From contig BFEA01000017.1 of assembly GCA_003427395.1 (NCBI GenBank), positions 1,194,349-1,238,233 of the forward strand: a stretch of 43,885 nucleotides of DNA, written 5' to 3'. This DNA is from Chara braunii (lineage: Eukaryota > Streptophyta > Charophyceae > Charales > Characeae). Every line of letters starts with the position of its first letter. Position 1 is the stretch's first letter. A program made the translations under genes and the position numbers. A model generated the notes under the pieces. It saw only the letters and a list, made by a program, of their open reading frames with translations, had not been told where the DNA came from and did not search any database. Positions 22,355-34,235 of the stretch are shown here, piece after piece.

Positions 22355-25300
22355 ATGAAAGAAGGCCCCTCCTCCTCCCCATCCCCCTCATGGGCACAGA
22401 GACTCAGGCAAACAATGAACGAGAAAACTCTAAATGTATCGCGTCCAGTGATAGGCCCTCCAGGCACACCAGCGGAAGAGCTGAAGATTCCCTTGAGAAA
22501 CCTCTCGTCGGCAAGGGCATACTTCTTGTCACTTTTTCTCATTCCCTCAGAAGAAAAAGTGGTGGAATAGGGGGGGAGAAAAACTCTCATGAAGTCCTAT
22601 CCAGCAGAAAAACTGAAGCAGAGAAATGAAATTTACACAAGACAAGCTAATAACTGGATCTTCTATGGGAATTCAGCTCACCGCTCCACTAATGATAAGA
22701 TCAAATGGATATGTAAGAGGCTATTGTCATTAAAAGGAAGTGAGGAAGCAGTATCATAGTTTTTTCTCATACAGCCGGTATCTTCCACTATCTTTACGGT
22801 ACTCTGCTTGTTCGAAGAAGATAAAAAACAAATTGATGGCTGGAGGAAAATGTTTTGGGAATCTGCACACGAAAGTTCTCAGGTAAGAATTTACCCATGG
22901 CTCCCACGAAAAACAACTCTGGAAGAAAGGAGAGAGCAACTGATGAGAGATCACTACTGGGTGGACTCCGTCATATTCCTATCGAAGTGCAAGCGGCGTT
23001 TGTGCATGACTTTGGACAAATCTTTAAGATTGTCGACTTTATTGACCCGCTACCTACACACATGGCAAAACGGGATGACTACTTGATGATAGCTAAAGAC
23101 TTACAAAAGGATCAACCCTTCTCTTTGGACGACATTGTCCCATACAAAATGGGGGGAAGGATTTTTCAGATCCACACTGCCCACAAATTCCGACCGTGGT
23201 GTTTCAAATGCAGAGCATATGGACACCTCAGCACAGAATTTGCATGTCCATTACACCCCCAACATTCACACCCACTGGACCGGAAGCTGAAAAATGATCT
23301 CCAAAGACCTCACACGTGGGTTCCAATAGTGCCGGGTTTTGAGGGTTGGGTATACTGTGATGAAGTATCGCAGACCGGTTTGCAGATTGGATGGTATCGA
23401 GAGGGAAGAGGTGATCACCGAAAAGGCCCCCGCCCACCTCCTGAATGGATGCCCCCCCAACAGCATCACAATCAGAACCAGCAGACTCTGCACCCCAATC
23501 ATCAGAATCAACAACATCAGCAGAAAAGCCCCCTGAGCAGGTCAAATGGTCACGATAAGCAAGGAAAAGACACACAGGGGATGCAAGTTGCTCAGGGTAG
23601 GGTACAGAAGAAACAGGAGTCTCAAGGGAGGCAAGGGTCAATCCCGTATAATCAAGACAAGGCAGTTCAGCAAGAGGTCCCCAGTGGGAATGAGCACAGG
23701 CCCCCGGGGCCATCGGGGCCAGCGGGGACAAGTCCATCCAATCAAGAAAGGGTTGTACAGCAAGAGTTTTTCAAAAGGAATGAGTGCAGGTCCCCGGGAC
23801 CGTTGGCCGAACTACCTCCCAAATATCCCTCAGACAAGTCATGGTTTGGGCTTAGAATGGAGAACGGTGAAATCCAAAAAACGACCCTCTTTATAGAAAC
23901 AACCAAAGGAGCAAGGCTCATCCACTGCAACAGACACACAAACCAGTCAAAAGAAACTCATATTGCAGGTGGAACAAGAGCCATATACAATTGAGTTACC
24001 AAGCCATGACGAAAACTCACAACAGGAGGGGTCAGGGACACACTTATTGTCTTCACCGCCACAACCTCAGCAGGTCACCCAGTTAGTACGAAATTCACCA
24101 TTGTCACCACAGTCACAGCAACTGTCGACTAATCCACAGCCGAAAAAACAGGATCACGTAAATCGGTCAGAATCAAATTTCTCTCAAAATACACTGGTTG
24201 AGACTGACAGTGATAGAATACAGACTGAACTTCAGATTCAGTCTGTTTATCCCTCGTGGGAGACAAGCATTACTCCCATGGAGGTAGACCCACTTAGAGA
24301 AGTTTTCTCAACAGAATACGTGGATTATGAAGAAGCCCCGGTAAAGGTTATCCCTCTCAAAATAATAGGAGATTAGGGAGGGGAACATGACTCGCTCATC
24401 AGATTACAGCAAGGGGTACAGAATGTGTCAGACTGGGTGATCAGTAACTTAAAGTTCAAATATCCGTACGCGGTGGAAGAGACCTGGACTCCCATTATGG
24501 ATCAGATCAGATCCCTGCTTTTTTGTAGCGACAGTCTAAAATCGGCTTTTCAATTTGGTCTGCCCTCGGAAGAAGACTGGTTGACAGCCAGCAACAGACT
24601 ACTGCACATTGCCATAGAGAAAGTCCATCCCCCCTTGCTACAACACAAGGAAGATAAAAGAGAGCGAGGGGGGTCTCACCGCCAATTTGGATCAAGAAGA
24701 CTAAAGGTTTTGGCGAGGAAAAGTGACTTGATAAACAAAGAAAATAAAAAACAAATGTACAAAAAAGCACCCCTACCAAGAAAATCTCATGTTCAGGGAG
24801 TATCAAAGATTTGGGGAAGTAGTAATAACCGCAGATTGCAACAGTTGGCAATCACTCCTCACTTCATAAAGGAGTTCAAAGCAAGAAAGAAGAAGCGCCT
24901 ATCAAAGAAGAACAAGTCACGCCAAGACACAAGAAGGAAAGAGGTAGTTAAGTAAAACTTGATGAATTCCATCACTCCCGTTGTGTCTCAGGCTCACCCT
25001 CCAACTACCACTTACACTCAACATGGGACCGTAGGGGTTGAGTCTGATTCTGTTTTTCAGGGCGACTCAACTCCCTCGCTGCTCATCAGTAAAGAGGCTC
25101 ACAGGCCTGAGAGTGTAGCCTCTACCCAAACATCACAGGAGCCCCCACACTGTTCCAAACTGGGGGACGCCATTTGGCTGGATGAACCAGTGTCCCAAAA
25201 TTCTTCCCTCTTGCTGTGCTGCAGCCAAGAATCTTCTACCATTACGGATACAACGACCCTGTCCTTGTCTCGAGAGACTGTGTTGAAACCTGAAGGAAGT

Positions 25301-26149
25301 ACAGGGGACGGGGACAGACAAGTAAAGGAAGTAGTTTCAGAGATAACTGGGGAGAAAAAAATCCTGGTGGTATCAGATACCCAAGAAAAAGAGGAAGACA
25401 GATCCTCATCACTCATTGTGTAGGACAATGAGGATGAACAACTTCCACCCCCTCCACATCAGGATATACAAGGGGAGGAGCAGGACAGTGGATCTGCACC
25501 CACCCCTCTTCTAGAAATAGACTTGACAGGAGATACAAGAGACGCTAGTGCCATGCAACAATCCATCTCGTCCATTTTGACGGTTAGCACCAACAGTACT
25601 AGCAAAAGGCAAAAACTCAGATCTAAAATGAGCATAGATGTGAGTGTCATATCCCTCTCTAAACCTGGAATAGTCATTATACCCGTCAGGTTGAAAGAAG
25701 GAGTATGGGAAGTTCGTTTGTCAATGGTAGATGGTTCTCAATATGGAGGAGTCACATTACAAGGTACAACGTCATCCTTTGTCTCCCTGTCAAACCTCAC
25801 AAGAGGGAAGACAGATGAGATGATGATTAAAATGGATGTAGCGAAATATATTAAAGAGTCATTTCCACAAGGGGGCTGGGCCACTCTCACTCTCTCATCG
25901 ACACTCACTTTCACATCAAAAATAAGTAGGATTGTTGACAGAGATGTATACTTGCGATACAAGGTAGGTGAGTCTATTGATCTAAAATGGATGAGTATGA
26001 AATCTCTTATGGAGATTCAAGTTCTAAAGATCAAGGCCTGTCAGTTTTGGTTGGAGTCAGATGTAACCTTACTGCTGCTGAGAATAATTAAACAGGCAGT
26101 TTTATCGCATCGGGGCATATTAGATACTGGAAACTGGGAGTTCTTGTAA
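22355..26149 (+). pseudogene. LINE B ORF1: very long gag-like protein with CCHC knuckle (broken)
   Basis: ATG 22355 opens a frame that continues through TAG 22568 and TAG 22757 to about 22970. It then shifts one frame to about 23980, and shifts back for the rest. The N-terminal part contains a NNWIFYGNSAH segment and, near 22985, an RHIPIEVQAAF segment of the kind seen in DUF4283-type LINE ORF1 domains. The knuckle is at 23200-23247 (C-X2-C-X4-H-X6-C). A Gln/Pro/Asn/Ser-rich linker follows, then a Lys/Arg-rich stretch (about 24640-24950), and a globular C-terminal region from about 25620 to 26149. Later stops are at 24374, 24953 and 25421. At about 1,260 codons it is long for a LINE ORF1. RNA-packaging is the family role; the function of the C-terminal region is unknown. 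Confidence 0.75.
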
Positions 26150-26227
26150 AACGCCCACTGGTTGGTCATCTACAGAAAGTAGATATTGCCCTATTCCCAA
26201 AATAGTTAGCTTTGGTTATAATCATTA

Positions 26228-29200
26228 ATGATGGGGGAAATAAATTTAGTAGATGTGGCTTACAAAAAAGACAAAAATTGAAAACTCCTGAAGAGAAATG
26301 CATACCTAGATCTCAGGTCGTTAAACGTTAATGGGTTAGCCTCAACCAAGAACTCCAAGAAACAGGCAATATATGAACAAATTAGGGGAGTAGATGGTAA
26401 AAACTCACCCGACGTAATCTGTATACAAGAAACTCACCTTCAAAACACAGATGCACATAATTATGCCATAAAGAAATCTGGCCCCACACGTCAGACAGAG
26501 CGCATGCTCCCAAACCAGGGAGTGCGAGCGTTGCAATTTGGATGCCCCCTGACACCAAGTTAGAAGTTATAGGATGGAAGGCAGACCAACGGCAGGGTAG
26601 ATGGGTGTACATACTAGTGATGATGAAACTCGAAATGGTTAGCATCCTAAATGTTTATGGGCCAAATGACTTAGGTGAGCGAGATGACTTCTTCTCCAGT
26701 ATGCTCACCCATTTACCATCAGGCATCCCCGTAATCATGGCAGGAGATTTCAATGCAGCTCCAGACCGTAAATTAGACAGGTGGAACCTCTCTGTCCCCT
26801 GTCCTGCTTATGTGGAAACGGATGAGTTTATCATCTCAAACCTTTGTCAAACAGCTAACCTTTTTTATTCCTTTAGGAGATTGAACCTGAATACCCAAAG
26901 TTTCAGCTGCTTCAGGAGGAATCAAGCAAGGAAAAGCATAAAGTCCAGAATAGACTTAATCATAATCTCTGAGGAACTGCAGGGGTCAGTACAGTTTGCC
27001 AACATACTCCCAAGAATCCCCTTCCCAGAATTAGATCACGCTATGTGCATGGTAGTACTCATACTCAGCAGGAAACCTGATCAAGGTAGAGGGTTTTTAC
27101 AGGCTTAACACTTCACATCTCAAATCAGACAATTTCAAACAATTCCTCATTGATGTGTGGAATTTCTGGAGAGAACAGAAGTCCCCCATTAACGATACAA
27201 TTAAGTGGTTCAAAAACACCCTAACTTTCCTAGGACGTAAATGCAATGAATATTCCAAGGCTCTTGCTAAACAAAGGCATCAAAATGAAATACAGTTACA
27301 CAAAAGAATTGAAGAGCTTCAACAAACAGAAATTCATACTGAAGATCAGGACCAACTAGACCTCATAGCCGATGAAATCAAAAAATTAGAGGAACAACTA
27401 ATGGGACATATGAAATATAGGTGGCAGAGGATAAGAATTAGGAGGAAACTAAAGAAGAATCAAATGGAGGGATCTATGGATGCAAGATTCTTTGCAATGG
27501 CAAAAGCAAATTCAGGTAGAACCACTATCGAGGCCTTATCCAATCCCTGTGACACTAATGCACCTTTATCCACTTCATCGGCTGCCTGTAACAAAATTGT
27601 TGGAGACTACTTTAAGAAACTCTTTTCATCAGAAAAAAAAAAAAATTCCCAGAGATCAATTTATCAAGGAAATCGACGATTTCCTCCAACCCATGACACG
27701 ATTCCTATCAGATAATCAGAGGGAAGCGTTGGACAAACCTCTCAGAAAAGAGGAAGTATGGAAAACACTAATGCTGATGGAAGAGGAAAAAACTTCGGGG
27801 ATTGATGGCTTCCCCAAGGAATTTTGGGAACTAATGTGGGACAATATCTCCCAAGATCTTATGGAATTTTATCAGGCAGTATGGAGTACAGGGGAAATGG
27901 GGGAATTTGTAAGTCAGGGGGTTCTAACTCTCCTATACAAAAAAGGGGGAAAAACAAATATAAGAAACTATCGTCTCATCACCTTGCTAACAGTAGTATA
28001 TAAATTAGTAGCCAAGGTATTAACTGACAGACTGACCCAGGTTATAACAGATATTATTCACCCAGCACAAACAGGTTTCATAACAGGAAGAAATATACAG
28101 GATAACATCCTCTTGGTAAATGAACTTATCAAAGTCACTCGCCAATCCAGACACATTGCTGCATTTATATTTATAGACTTTGAAAAGGCATACGATCACG
28201 TTGACTAGGTGTTTCTAGACAAATGTCTGGAAAAAATAAAATTTGGCCCTTACTTTAGAAGATAGGTAGAAATTATGCACAAAAATGCAACAACTAGGAC
28301 GATGGTAAATGGTAACCTAGCTCCCCCAATTAATCTGGAGAGATCAGTTAGACAAGGAGATCCACTAGCCCCATTTTTCTTTGTAATTATAATGGAGGCC
28401 CTTACAACAAATTTAAGATAAAATAAGGACATCAAAAGAATTAGAATAACATCTATCCCTGAGGATGCAATCCAGTACGTTCCCTGTTTGCTGATGACCT
28501 CTCTCTCATGCTGGATGCATCAGAGGATAACCTTAGTGCCCTTAAAAGACTAATGGACCAATTTTGTAGATTATCAGATATGAAGATAAGCTGGGGAAAC
28601 AAAACACTGGGCTGGTGGATTCATCATCAGGGTGCCCGGCCACCAGAAATCCCAAAGATTAAATGGCTACCAATGGAGTCCCCAGTCACAATCCTAGGCA
28701 TCAACCTATCAGCTGCGGGCAAACCGACCTCTAATAACGAAGGGATCCTTCAAGCTGCTCAGGCTAAACTTGAGACTTGGAAAAACAAGCATACCTCTAT
28801 TTTTGGGAGGGTCTTAATCATTAACAATGTTGTATTGGGATCCATCTGGTACAAATCTGCAATATGGGCTCTTGACAAAGCCCCAATCAAAGCGCTTCAT
28901 CAGTGCCTCAGAGCTTTCCTATGGAGAGGGAACCATGACCTCACAAATGTGATAAGCANAGTTGCNTGGTCTGNAATCATTCAACCAAAATCAAGAGGCG
29001 GGCTAGGTTGTATCGACCCTACTCTCCAATCTATGACACTATCTATCCAATGGATCATCAGGCTTCTCTTTAGCCCACAGGTCTCATAGACTATCCTAGC
29101 ATGGGAACAAATTAGGCGATTGGCACCCTTAACTAATGAAACAATTGACCCCCTAATGTGGTTGGAAAATCGAGTCTGGCCCCTCCCAAGAAGTAAAAAA

Positions 29201-30763
29201 TCAGCAGGGGAAGAAGGCCCCTCAAACGACAGGGATGAGGCTAAAAGAGACCTCAGTAGGGATCCATTCTGGATTTCCCTTATCAAGACTTGGAGGAAAT
29301 TACCTATACCAGACAAAATCCATCATAATAGGTGGGAGGAAGTTTGTCAACAACCCCTGTTTAACAACACATGGATACGGGATGATCAAGGTGTCACGCT
29401 TCATTGTAACGACTCCCCTTGGAAAGGCTGGATTAAGAGGGGAGTAGTTATAATTAAGGATATCTGGAATAAAGAAACTAGGGACTGGGTCACCCAGGAC
29501 GAAATCCAAGAGAGGCTAAGATATTGCCACCACTCAGAGACCGCCTTGGAACGAATCATCGAGCTGATACCCTTACACTGGGTTTGCATCCTAAGGAAAG
29601 GCCCGGAGATCAAACCCAATGACTGGGTGGCCTTTACCGACAGCATTCACCTTATAGGAAAAGTGGAGAAAGTTGAGGCAAAAGGTGATATTCTAACCTC
29701 TCTTTTCATCCTAAAAGAAGACAATACAACAACCCCCCCACCGGAGAACGAAATCAGATGGGTCACTAAAGATCAAATATTCAGAATCAGAGTACTACAA
29801 ATTGAAAATGGATGGTTGGCTTTCAGGCCCTGTACTCCTATATCACACCTAGCAATGGATCCAGAAGTATGGAAATGGGGGTCGCAACTCAAAAAAAACA
29901 GAGATTACACCAGATCCCTTCATACCTTGACAGTCAAGTCAGCATACAGAATGTTGCGTCCAACAATCAACCTGAAGGATAAAGTATCTGACAGATGGAG
30001 GAGACAGCTAAACCTAAGTATAAACGACCTAAAGAATATCAAGTGGTTTCGTAGCAAGAACCTCAAACCAGCCAAAATAGGATCCCTACAATGGCAGATC
30101 GAACACAGATGCCTCCCTACAAATGACTGGTTAATAGAAAGAATCTCACAGGACAAAAACATTCAAGTCCAACCCTGGTGCAAGCTATGCAAAAGCGCTT
30201 ATCCAAGTAGATTGATTCCGGAGACAATTGAACACGTTTTTCTTCAATGTCCCAGTTCAATTTGGCTTTGGAGATGGTGGGACAGAATCTGGAATATATT
30301 GGAGACAAAGATGCAGTGGCCATGGGGTTGGAAACCCCTATTATTGGAAGCATGGAGTGTGATCCCATTCGATGAATTCACTCATAATCTGTTTATTCTT
30401 AGTAGAAGGGCAATCTTATGGGCCATTTGGAGAAGAAGATGCACCTATGAATGGGAAGGGGCCAGGCTGGACGGCCCGGATTTCACTGAATCTATAAAAG
30501 AACTAATCCAGACAAGCATCCTGCATCAATGGGAACTTACTAAAGAGAAAATTCATTTTTTATCAACTAAGAAGGAAATTTCTCAGCATATACAACACTT
30601 CAATTTGGTCTGGCTTGGGGGACAGCAGGGGGGAGGGATGGGTAAAGTGGTATGGGACGGAGGTACTGAGGAAGAAGAGAGAGTCATCAAAAGAAATAGT
30701 TTAATCTGTTGGGTTCGCATGGGGTGGGACAGCTTGATATGTACATGGGGTGGGACAACTTGA
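26228..30763 (+). pseudogene. LINE B ORF2: APE endonuclease and reverse transcriptase (broken)
   Basis: ATG 26228 or 26231 opens the frame; a TGA at 26279 is readable as a former CGA. The endonuclease has SLNVNGLAS, CIQETHL, GDFNAAP and LDHAMC, so the catalytic His is kept here, unlike LINE A. Frameshifts lie near 26490, in the T-run at about 27090, in the A-run at about 27635 and near 28460. The reverse transcriptase has GIDGFP, NYRLITLL, the catalytic Asp in IDFEKAYD (28176), RQGDPLAP and FADD (28487-28498). Stops at 28206, 28263, 28419 and 29087; at least 28206 and 28263 fit TGG-to-TAG. Three N bases (28959, 28966, 28974) fall in the thumb or connection region. The finger has Cys 30179, Cys 30188, His 30233 and Cys 30248. 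The frame ends at TGA 30761. Confidence 0.92.
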
Positions 30764-30772
30764 TATGTACAT
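30721..30772 (+). repeat. 26-bp tandem duplication at the LINE B 3' end
   Basis: GGGGTGGGACARCTTGATAT plus GTACAT occurs at 30721-30746 and 30747-30772 with one difference. It spans the ORF2 stop. Confidence 0.85.
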
Positions 30773-30935
30773 GCCACCAGACACAGTCACCAAAATCAGC
30801 AGCTCCCCATCGGTACCAGAGCTTAAAGGTTTAATCTGGCGCCACTCTAATGAGGGTGAAGATGTACAAGGGACGCTGGTTTCCAGCAGGAGAAGCTTTA
30901 GATTTGAAGGAACTAGTTTTCTCAGCGGCCTAACT

Positions 30936-31181
30936 ACCTGCTCAGTCAATCCTCTGAATACCAGAGTTATCAATGCTGGCAGGTTTCATAGTCAATATCA
31001 CGCTCTCAGTCATTATTCATTCTGTATTCAATGGGACGCTGGACCCGTTTTCCAGCAGGTGTTGCTCCCCGCCAATAGACGGAGCCTCTCTCCGGGTACT
31101 AGGGGTGCCTGATCTTATCAGCACCACTAGCACTGTGGGGGGTTGGTTTAAAAAAAAAAAAAGAAAAAAAAAAAAAAAGAA
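30936..31181 (+). repeat. SINE-like repeat copy (+), near complete, A-tailed
   Basis: Upstream module CTGCTCAGTCAATCCTCTG ... ATCAATGCTGGCAGG (30938-30983), then the core GGGACGCTGGACCCG from 31033, GTGTTGCTCCCCGCCAATAG, a TATCAGCACCACTAGCACTG end and an A-rich tail (31151-31181). It is the best copy for defining the family. Confidence 0.7.
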
Positions 31182-31184
31182 AAG

Positions 31185-31990
31185 GGTGCCGGGTTGTGAT
31201 GCTTTTCTTGAAGAAAGAATGGCCGTGGATTCATTTGCCATTCCAAATTGCTGGCCCAGCCAAGACATACTCATTTCCATGCACATTTTTTGAGGTCTGC
31301 TGACCCTAACTATGATCAGGTATGTCCGCCTGTGCCTGAGAATGGTCTTTGCTTGAGGCTCAGCTTGGCTCCCGTATACAACTTCACACTTTTTATCAAG
31401 GCCATACATTTGCCACCTGAGAGGGGTCCCAGAGATGATGCACGGGATCTCATTCAGACCTCAGACGACCCCGGCCATGAGAGACAAACCCCTCAGGCTG
31501 TGTGTGTCAAGTCCTCTGATCTGATTCAATTTATCATTTGTCATTGGTCGGTTATAGCTTTTAAGCTTAACGGTTACCGTTATGATATGTGCAAGGTCCC
31601 TGCACCACTGGGGAAAAGAAGGCAGAGATCCCTTCTCGAAAAAAGGAATAAATAACTTTCACCTGCCAAACAGGTGAAGCTGCAAGTGGTTCAGGTGGCA
31701 AAGAGATCTGATCAGTTCTATATCTAGAAGGAGGGGGGCAAGAAGGGGGGGGTGCGGGGGGTGGGGTGGTGCATGGGGGCACAAAAGGATTAGGGACTGA
31801 AAACTGAAAATCCTTTTTTGCCACAGACTGTCAGTGGTTGAAATCCACTTCCCTTCTTTCTTTGTGTTTTTCTCCATGCACAAGATCTGAACTCAGCTCA
31901 AAGACACAATTGGTGTTTACTTTTGCGCCTAATGAGCTGCCAGGACTACTAGCCGAAGTTGCTCCTACCAACCCCGCTAGCAGATCCCTC
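31185..31990. other. No gene recognised
   Basis: Contains a G-rich, strand-biased patch at 31728-31785. A + frame at 31248-31655 and a - frame at 31567-31824 show no domain. Confidence 0.4.
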
Positions 31991-31996
31991 ATGCAG

Positions 31997-32075
31997 ATGG
32001 CGTGTGGCCCAGTGGTCAGGGCACCAGTTGGAAATGTGCATCGTGGTTTGAGGTTGCGAGTTCAAAACTCTGCAT
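31997..32075 (+). repeat. tRNA-like SINE head or tRNA pseudogene
   Basis: TGGCCCAGTGG (32005-32015) fits the pol III A-box consensus TRGYNNANNGG. GAGTTCAAAACTC (32058-32070) fits a B-box/T-arm with a paired stem. The 42-base spacing suits a tRNA-derived promoter. A clean acceptor stem and anticodon arm were not found, so a tRNA-derived SINE is likelier than a working tRNA. Confidence 0.5.
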
Positions 32076-32114
32076 CCATGCGCATGCATTGGATGTTTAC
32101 AACTTTACACAACG

Positions 32115-32400
32115 TATAACGCATATGCATTGTATTTGAGTTTTCAAATTTGAAAAGAACACATATGTGTTGTATTCGAAATTCAGGGCTATTTGAATAG
32201 AACGCAAATGCGTTGTATTCGAATAGAACGCAAATGCGTTGTATTCGAATAGAACGCATATGTGTTGTAGTTGAATAGAACGGAAATGCGTTGTATTCGA
32301 ATAGAACGCATATGTGTTGTATTTGAATAGAGCGCACCCGAATAGAAGCTCCCTATGCGTTGTATTCGTTGTTACAACGCATATGCCTTATGTTCGGGGG
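32115..32400. repeat. 26-bp quasi-palindromic minisatellite
   Basis: Exact 26-base period with unit starts at 32195, 32221, 32247, 32273, 32299 and 32325. Each unit reads GAATAGAACGCAAATG then CGTTGTATTC. GAATA pairs with TATTC and AACGCA with TGCGTT, so each unit is almost self-complementary. The first unit is preceded by diverged copies from 32115; broken ones follow to 32400. Confidence 0.9.
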
Positions 32401-32472
32401 AAGAAGGTAGTCCATGGTTGTTGTATGTTGGGTCCGGGGTATGAGGGTTTTCCACAAGGTTCTTTTTTTCTC

Positions 32473-32474
<2 letters not shown>

Positions 32475-32513
<39 letters not shown>
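32475..32513. repeat. G homopolymer (39 bases)
   Basis: An unbroken G-run of 39 after CTCTT. Length is unlikely to be accurate; it may be an assembly or sequencing artefact. Confidence 0.9.
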
Positions 32514-32697
32514 CGCGGGTAACTTCGGTGCAGTCAAGAAAATAGTTTGAAAATGCACTTCAGGCAATCTGGCGAACACAACACACCCCCACTTGACCCC
32601 ACCTGTCCTGAAACATAGGTTATATACATTCACCATTACCGGCCCTTTTGCATCAAGTGCATTTCAAACTCAAACCCTGACTGCATCGTAGTTTTCT

Positions 32698-32945
32698 CTT
32701 TTTTTTTTTTACAGTGAACAGCCCGAGCTGATGCTACGGGTGCTGATAGGAGCAGGCACCCCTTGCACTTCCAGGGAGGCTCCATCTATTGGTGGGGCGT
32801 ATCACCTGCTCGAAAACAGGTCCAGTGTCCCTGAACATTTGTAATTGTTTGTTTAAACAGACATGCGATTGTAGTTTATGAGCGGTCATTAACGATAAGC
32901 AGCATGTATTGCCCTCGTGCGAGGGGATTGACTGCCCATCCAACC
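32698..32945 (-). repeat. SINE-like repeat copy (-), A-tailed
   Basis: The T-run at 32698-32712 is the minus-strand A-tail. It is followed by GGCTCCATCTATTGGTGGGG, CACCTGCTCGAAAACAGG and CCAGTGTCCC (ending 32831). The upstream module, with CGAGGGGATTGACTGCCC, is at 32909-32943. Confidence 0.65.
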
Positions 32946-33039
32946 CTATGATGGCTGCACTACCTTGCCCACTTCCCAGAAATCCGATCGTAGCGAATGA
33001 GAACCAGCCAAATCTAATTAGTTCAGATGGAAACAGATC

Positions 33040-33560
33040 TTTTTTTTTTTTCTTTTTTTTTTTTGGAACAAAAATGCTCCAGTCTATTCGTGGGGAGCAA
33101 CACGTGCTGGGAACTGGGCCCAGCGTCCCATATAGAATTATAGAAATCATTTGAAATACCAGGGCCATTACCTGGATTTGGCAAAGAACAATCTGAGAAC
33201 TCTTTTTTTGTTACCAAAATCAGAGCTATTTGTGGTAATTTGGGAGACTATCCAGCAACAGAAATCCCAGCAATTGTCTTCAAACACTCTAAAGCGCCAG
33301 AGGGTCCTAACACACCCTCGAGGCCCTCAGACACTGTCGTATTCCCTACCAAGCTCTACCAGGCCTCTCAGCCCCGCTATCGGTTACGGGGTAAAGCAAC
33401 TCACCCCAGCTCCGGCCAGCATCGTCTTCGATAGGAACCCTTGATTGTCCCATGAAATCCCCCTGCCTAGGCATTCCCAGATCTCTCTACCAGGCCTCAA
33501 GTTCCTGCTGTCAACAAGTTGTAGGGTCAACACCCCAGCACCGGCCAGCGTCGTTCTGGC
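33040..33560 (-). repeat. ~470 bp repeat block, copy 1 (long-form SINE-like element)
   Basis: From the T-run: GCTCCAGTCTATTCGTGGGG, CCCAGCGTCCCATATAGAATT, AATACCAGGGCCATTACCTGG, then CACTGTCGTATTCCCTACC and CTCTACCAGGCCTC. The end holds a ~115-base internal repeat (about 33354 and 33490), each unit with CCAGCNCCGGCCAGC. The same order recurs 740 bases downstream. Confidence 0.7.
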
Positions 33561-33774
33561 ATCGAAACCGCAGGTCCGTGAATAAAACAACATCAAAAAC
33601 CGCCTCAAGGAAATTGCAAGGAGTCCCAAGAGCCTAAAAGCGTTCTACCACAACCACAGAGAACAATCACAACCACAGAGAACAATCACAACCACTAGAG
33701 GATAGCCATATCCGAACACATCGCCCATTGTTTTTTTTTTTTTTTTTTAACGAGGTAGGAACCTCAATTTGTTC

Positions 33775-34235
33775 TTTTTTTTTTCTTTCTTTTTTTAATT
33801 TACAAATGCTCCAGTCTATTCGTGGGGAGCAACACGTGCTGGGAACCGGACCCAGCGTCCCGTATAGAATTATACAAGTCATTTGAAATACCAGGGCCAT
33901 TACCTGGCTTCGGTTAGGCTACTCAAGCAGCAATTACGAAGTCAAAAAGGAAAGCCACAGAAGTCCTTCGAATGCTCAGAACCCCTGCAATCCCTAACAG
34001 AACACTCTAAAATTCTCTAGCACTGTCTTATTCCCTGCCGAACTCCAGGCCTCATGCCACCACCCTGCTAGGTTACAGGTCAACACGACTCACCCCAACT
34101 CCGGCCAGCGTCGTCCTCACAGGAACCCTTGGTTTTCCCTTGGGATGCCCGCCCCAAGGCATCCCCAGATCTCTCTACCAGGCCTCACGCTCCTGCTATC
34201 AACAGGTTACCTGGCAAACCCAATCCCCGGGCCTT
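33775..34235 (-). repeat. ~470 bp repeat block, copy 2
   Basis: Same blocks as copy 1, starting GCTCCAGTCTATTCGTGGGG at 33809 and ending in CAGATCTCTCTACCAGGCCT near 34190. It also has a long T-run on its left. Two same-orientation copies 740 bases apart could be independent insertions or a tandem duplication. Confidence 0.7.

Larger units (their letters stand above)
22299..30763 (+). mobile_element. LINE B: second L1-type non-LTR retrotransposon family, decayed
   Basis: Starts directly after the LINE A poly(A). Order: a 56-base leader, a very long ORF1 (22355-26149), ORF2 (26228-30763). No own A-tail follows immediately, so the 3' end is uncertain. It differs clearly from LINE A in sequence but shares the ORF order and the unusual C-X2-C-X4-H-X6-C knuckle. 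It is dead: several frameshifts, many at homopolymers, and at least nine stops. LINE remnants at 11020 (-), 34530 (+) and 36640 (+) belong to this or a close family. Confidence 0.85.

Noticed and set aside
32195-32350. CRISPR array
   Set aside because: The 26-bp units are contiguous with no unique spacers, and the genome is eukaryotic.
32475-32513. G-run as a G-quadruplex element
   Set aside because: A 39-base G homopolymer in an assembly is more likely a sequencing or gap-closing artefact than a biological motif.
32734-33900. Similar minus-strand peptides (MALVFQM...CCSPRIDWS) at several places
   Set aside because: The similarity comes from translating copies of the SINE-like repeat, not from a protein family.
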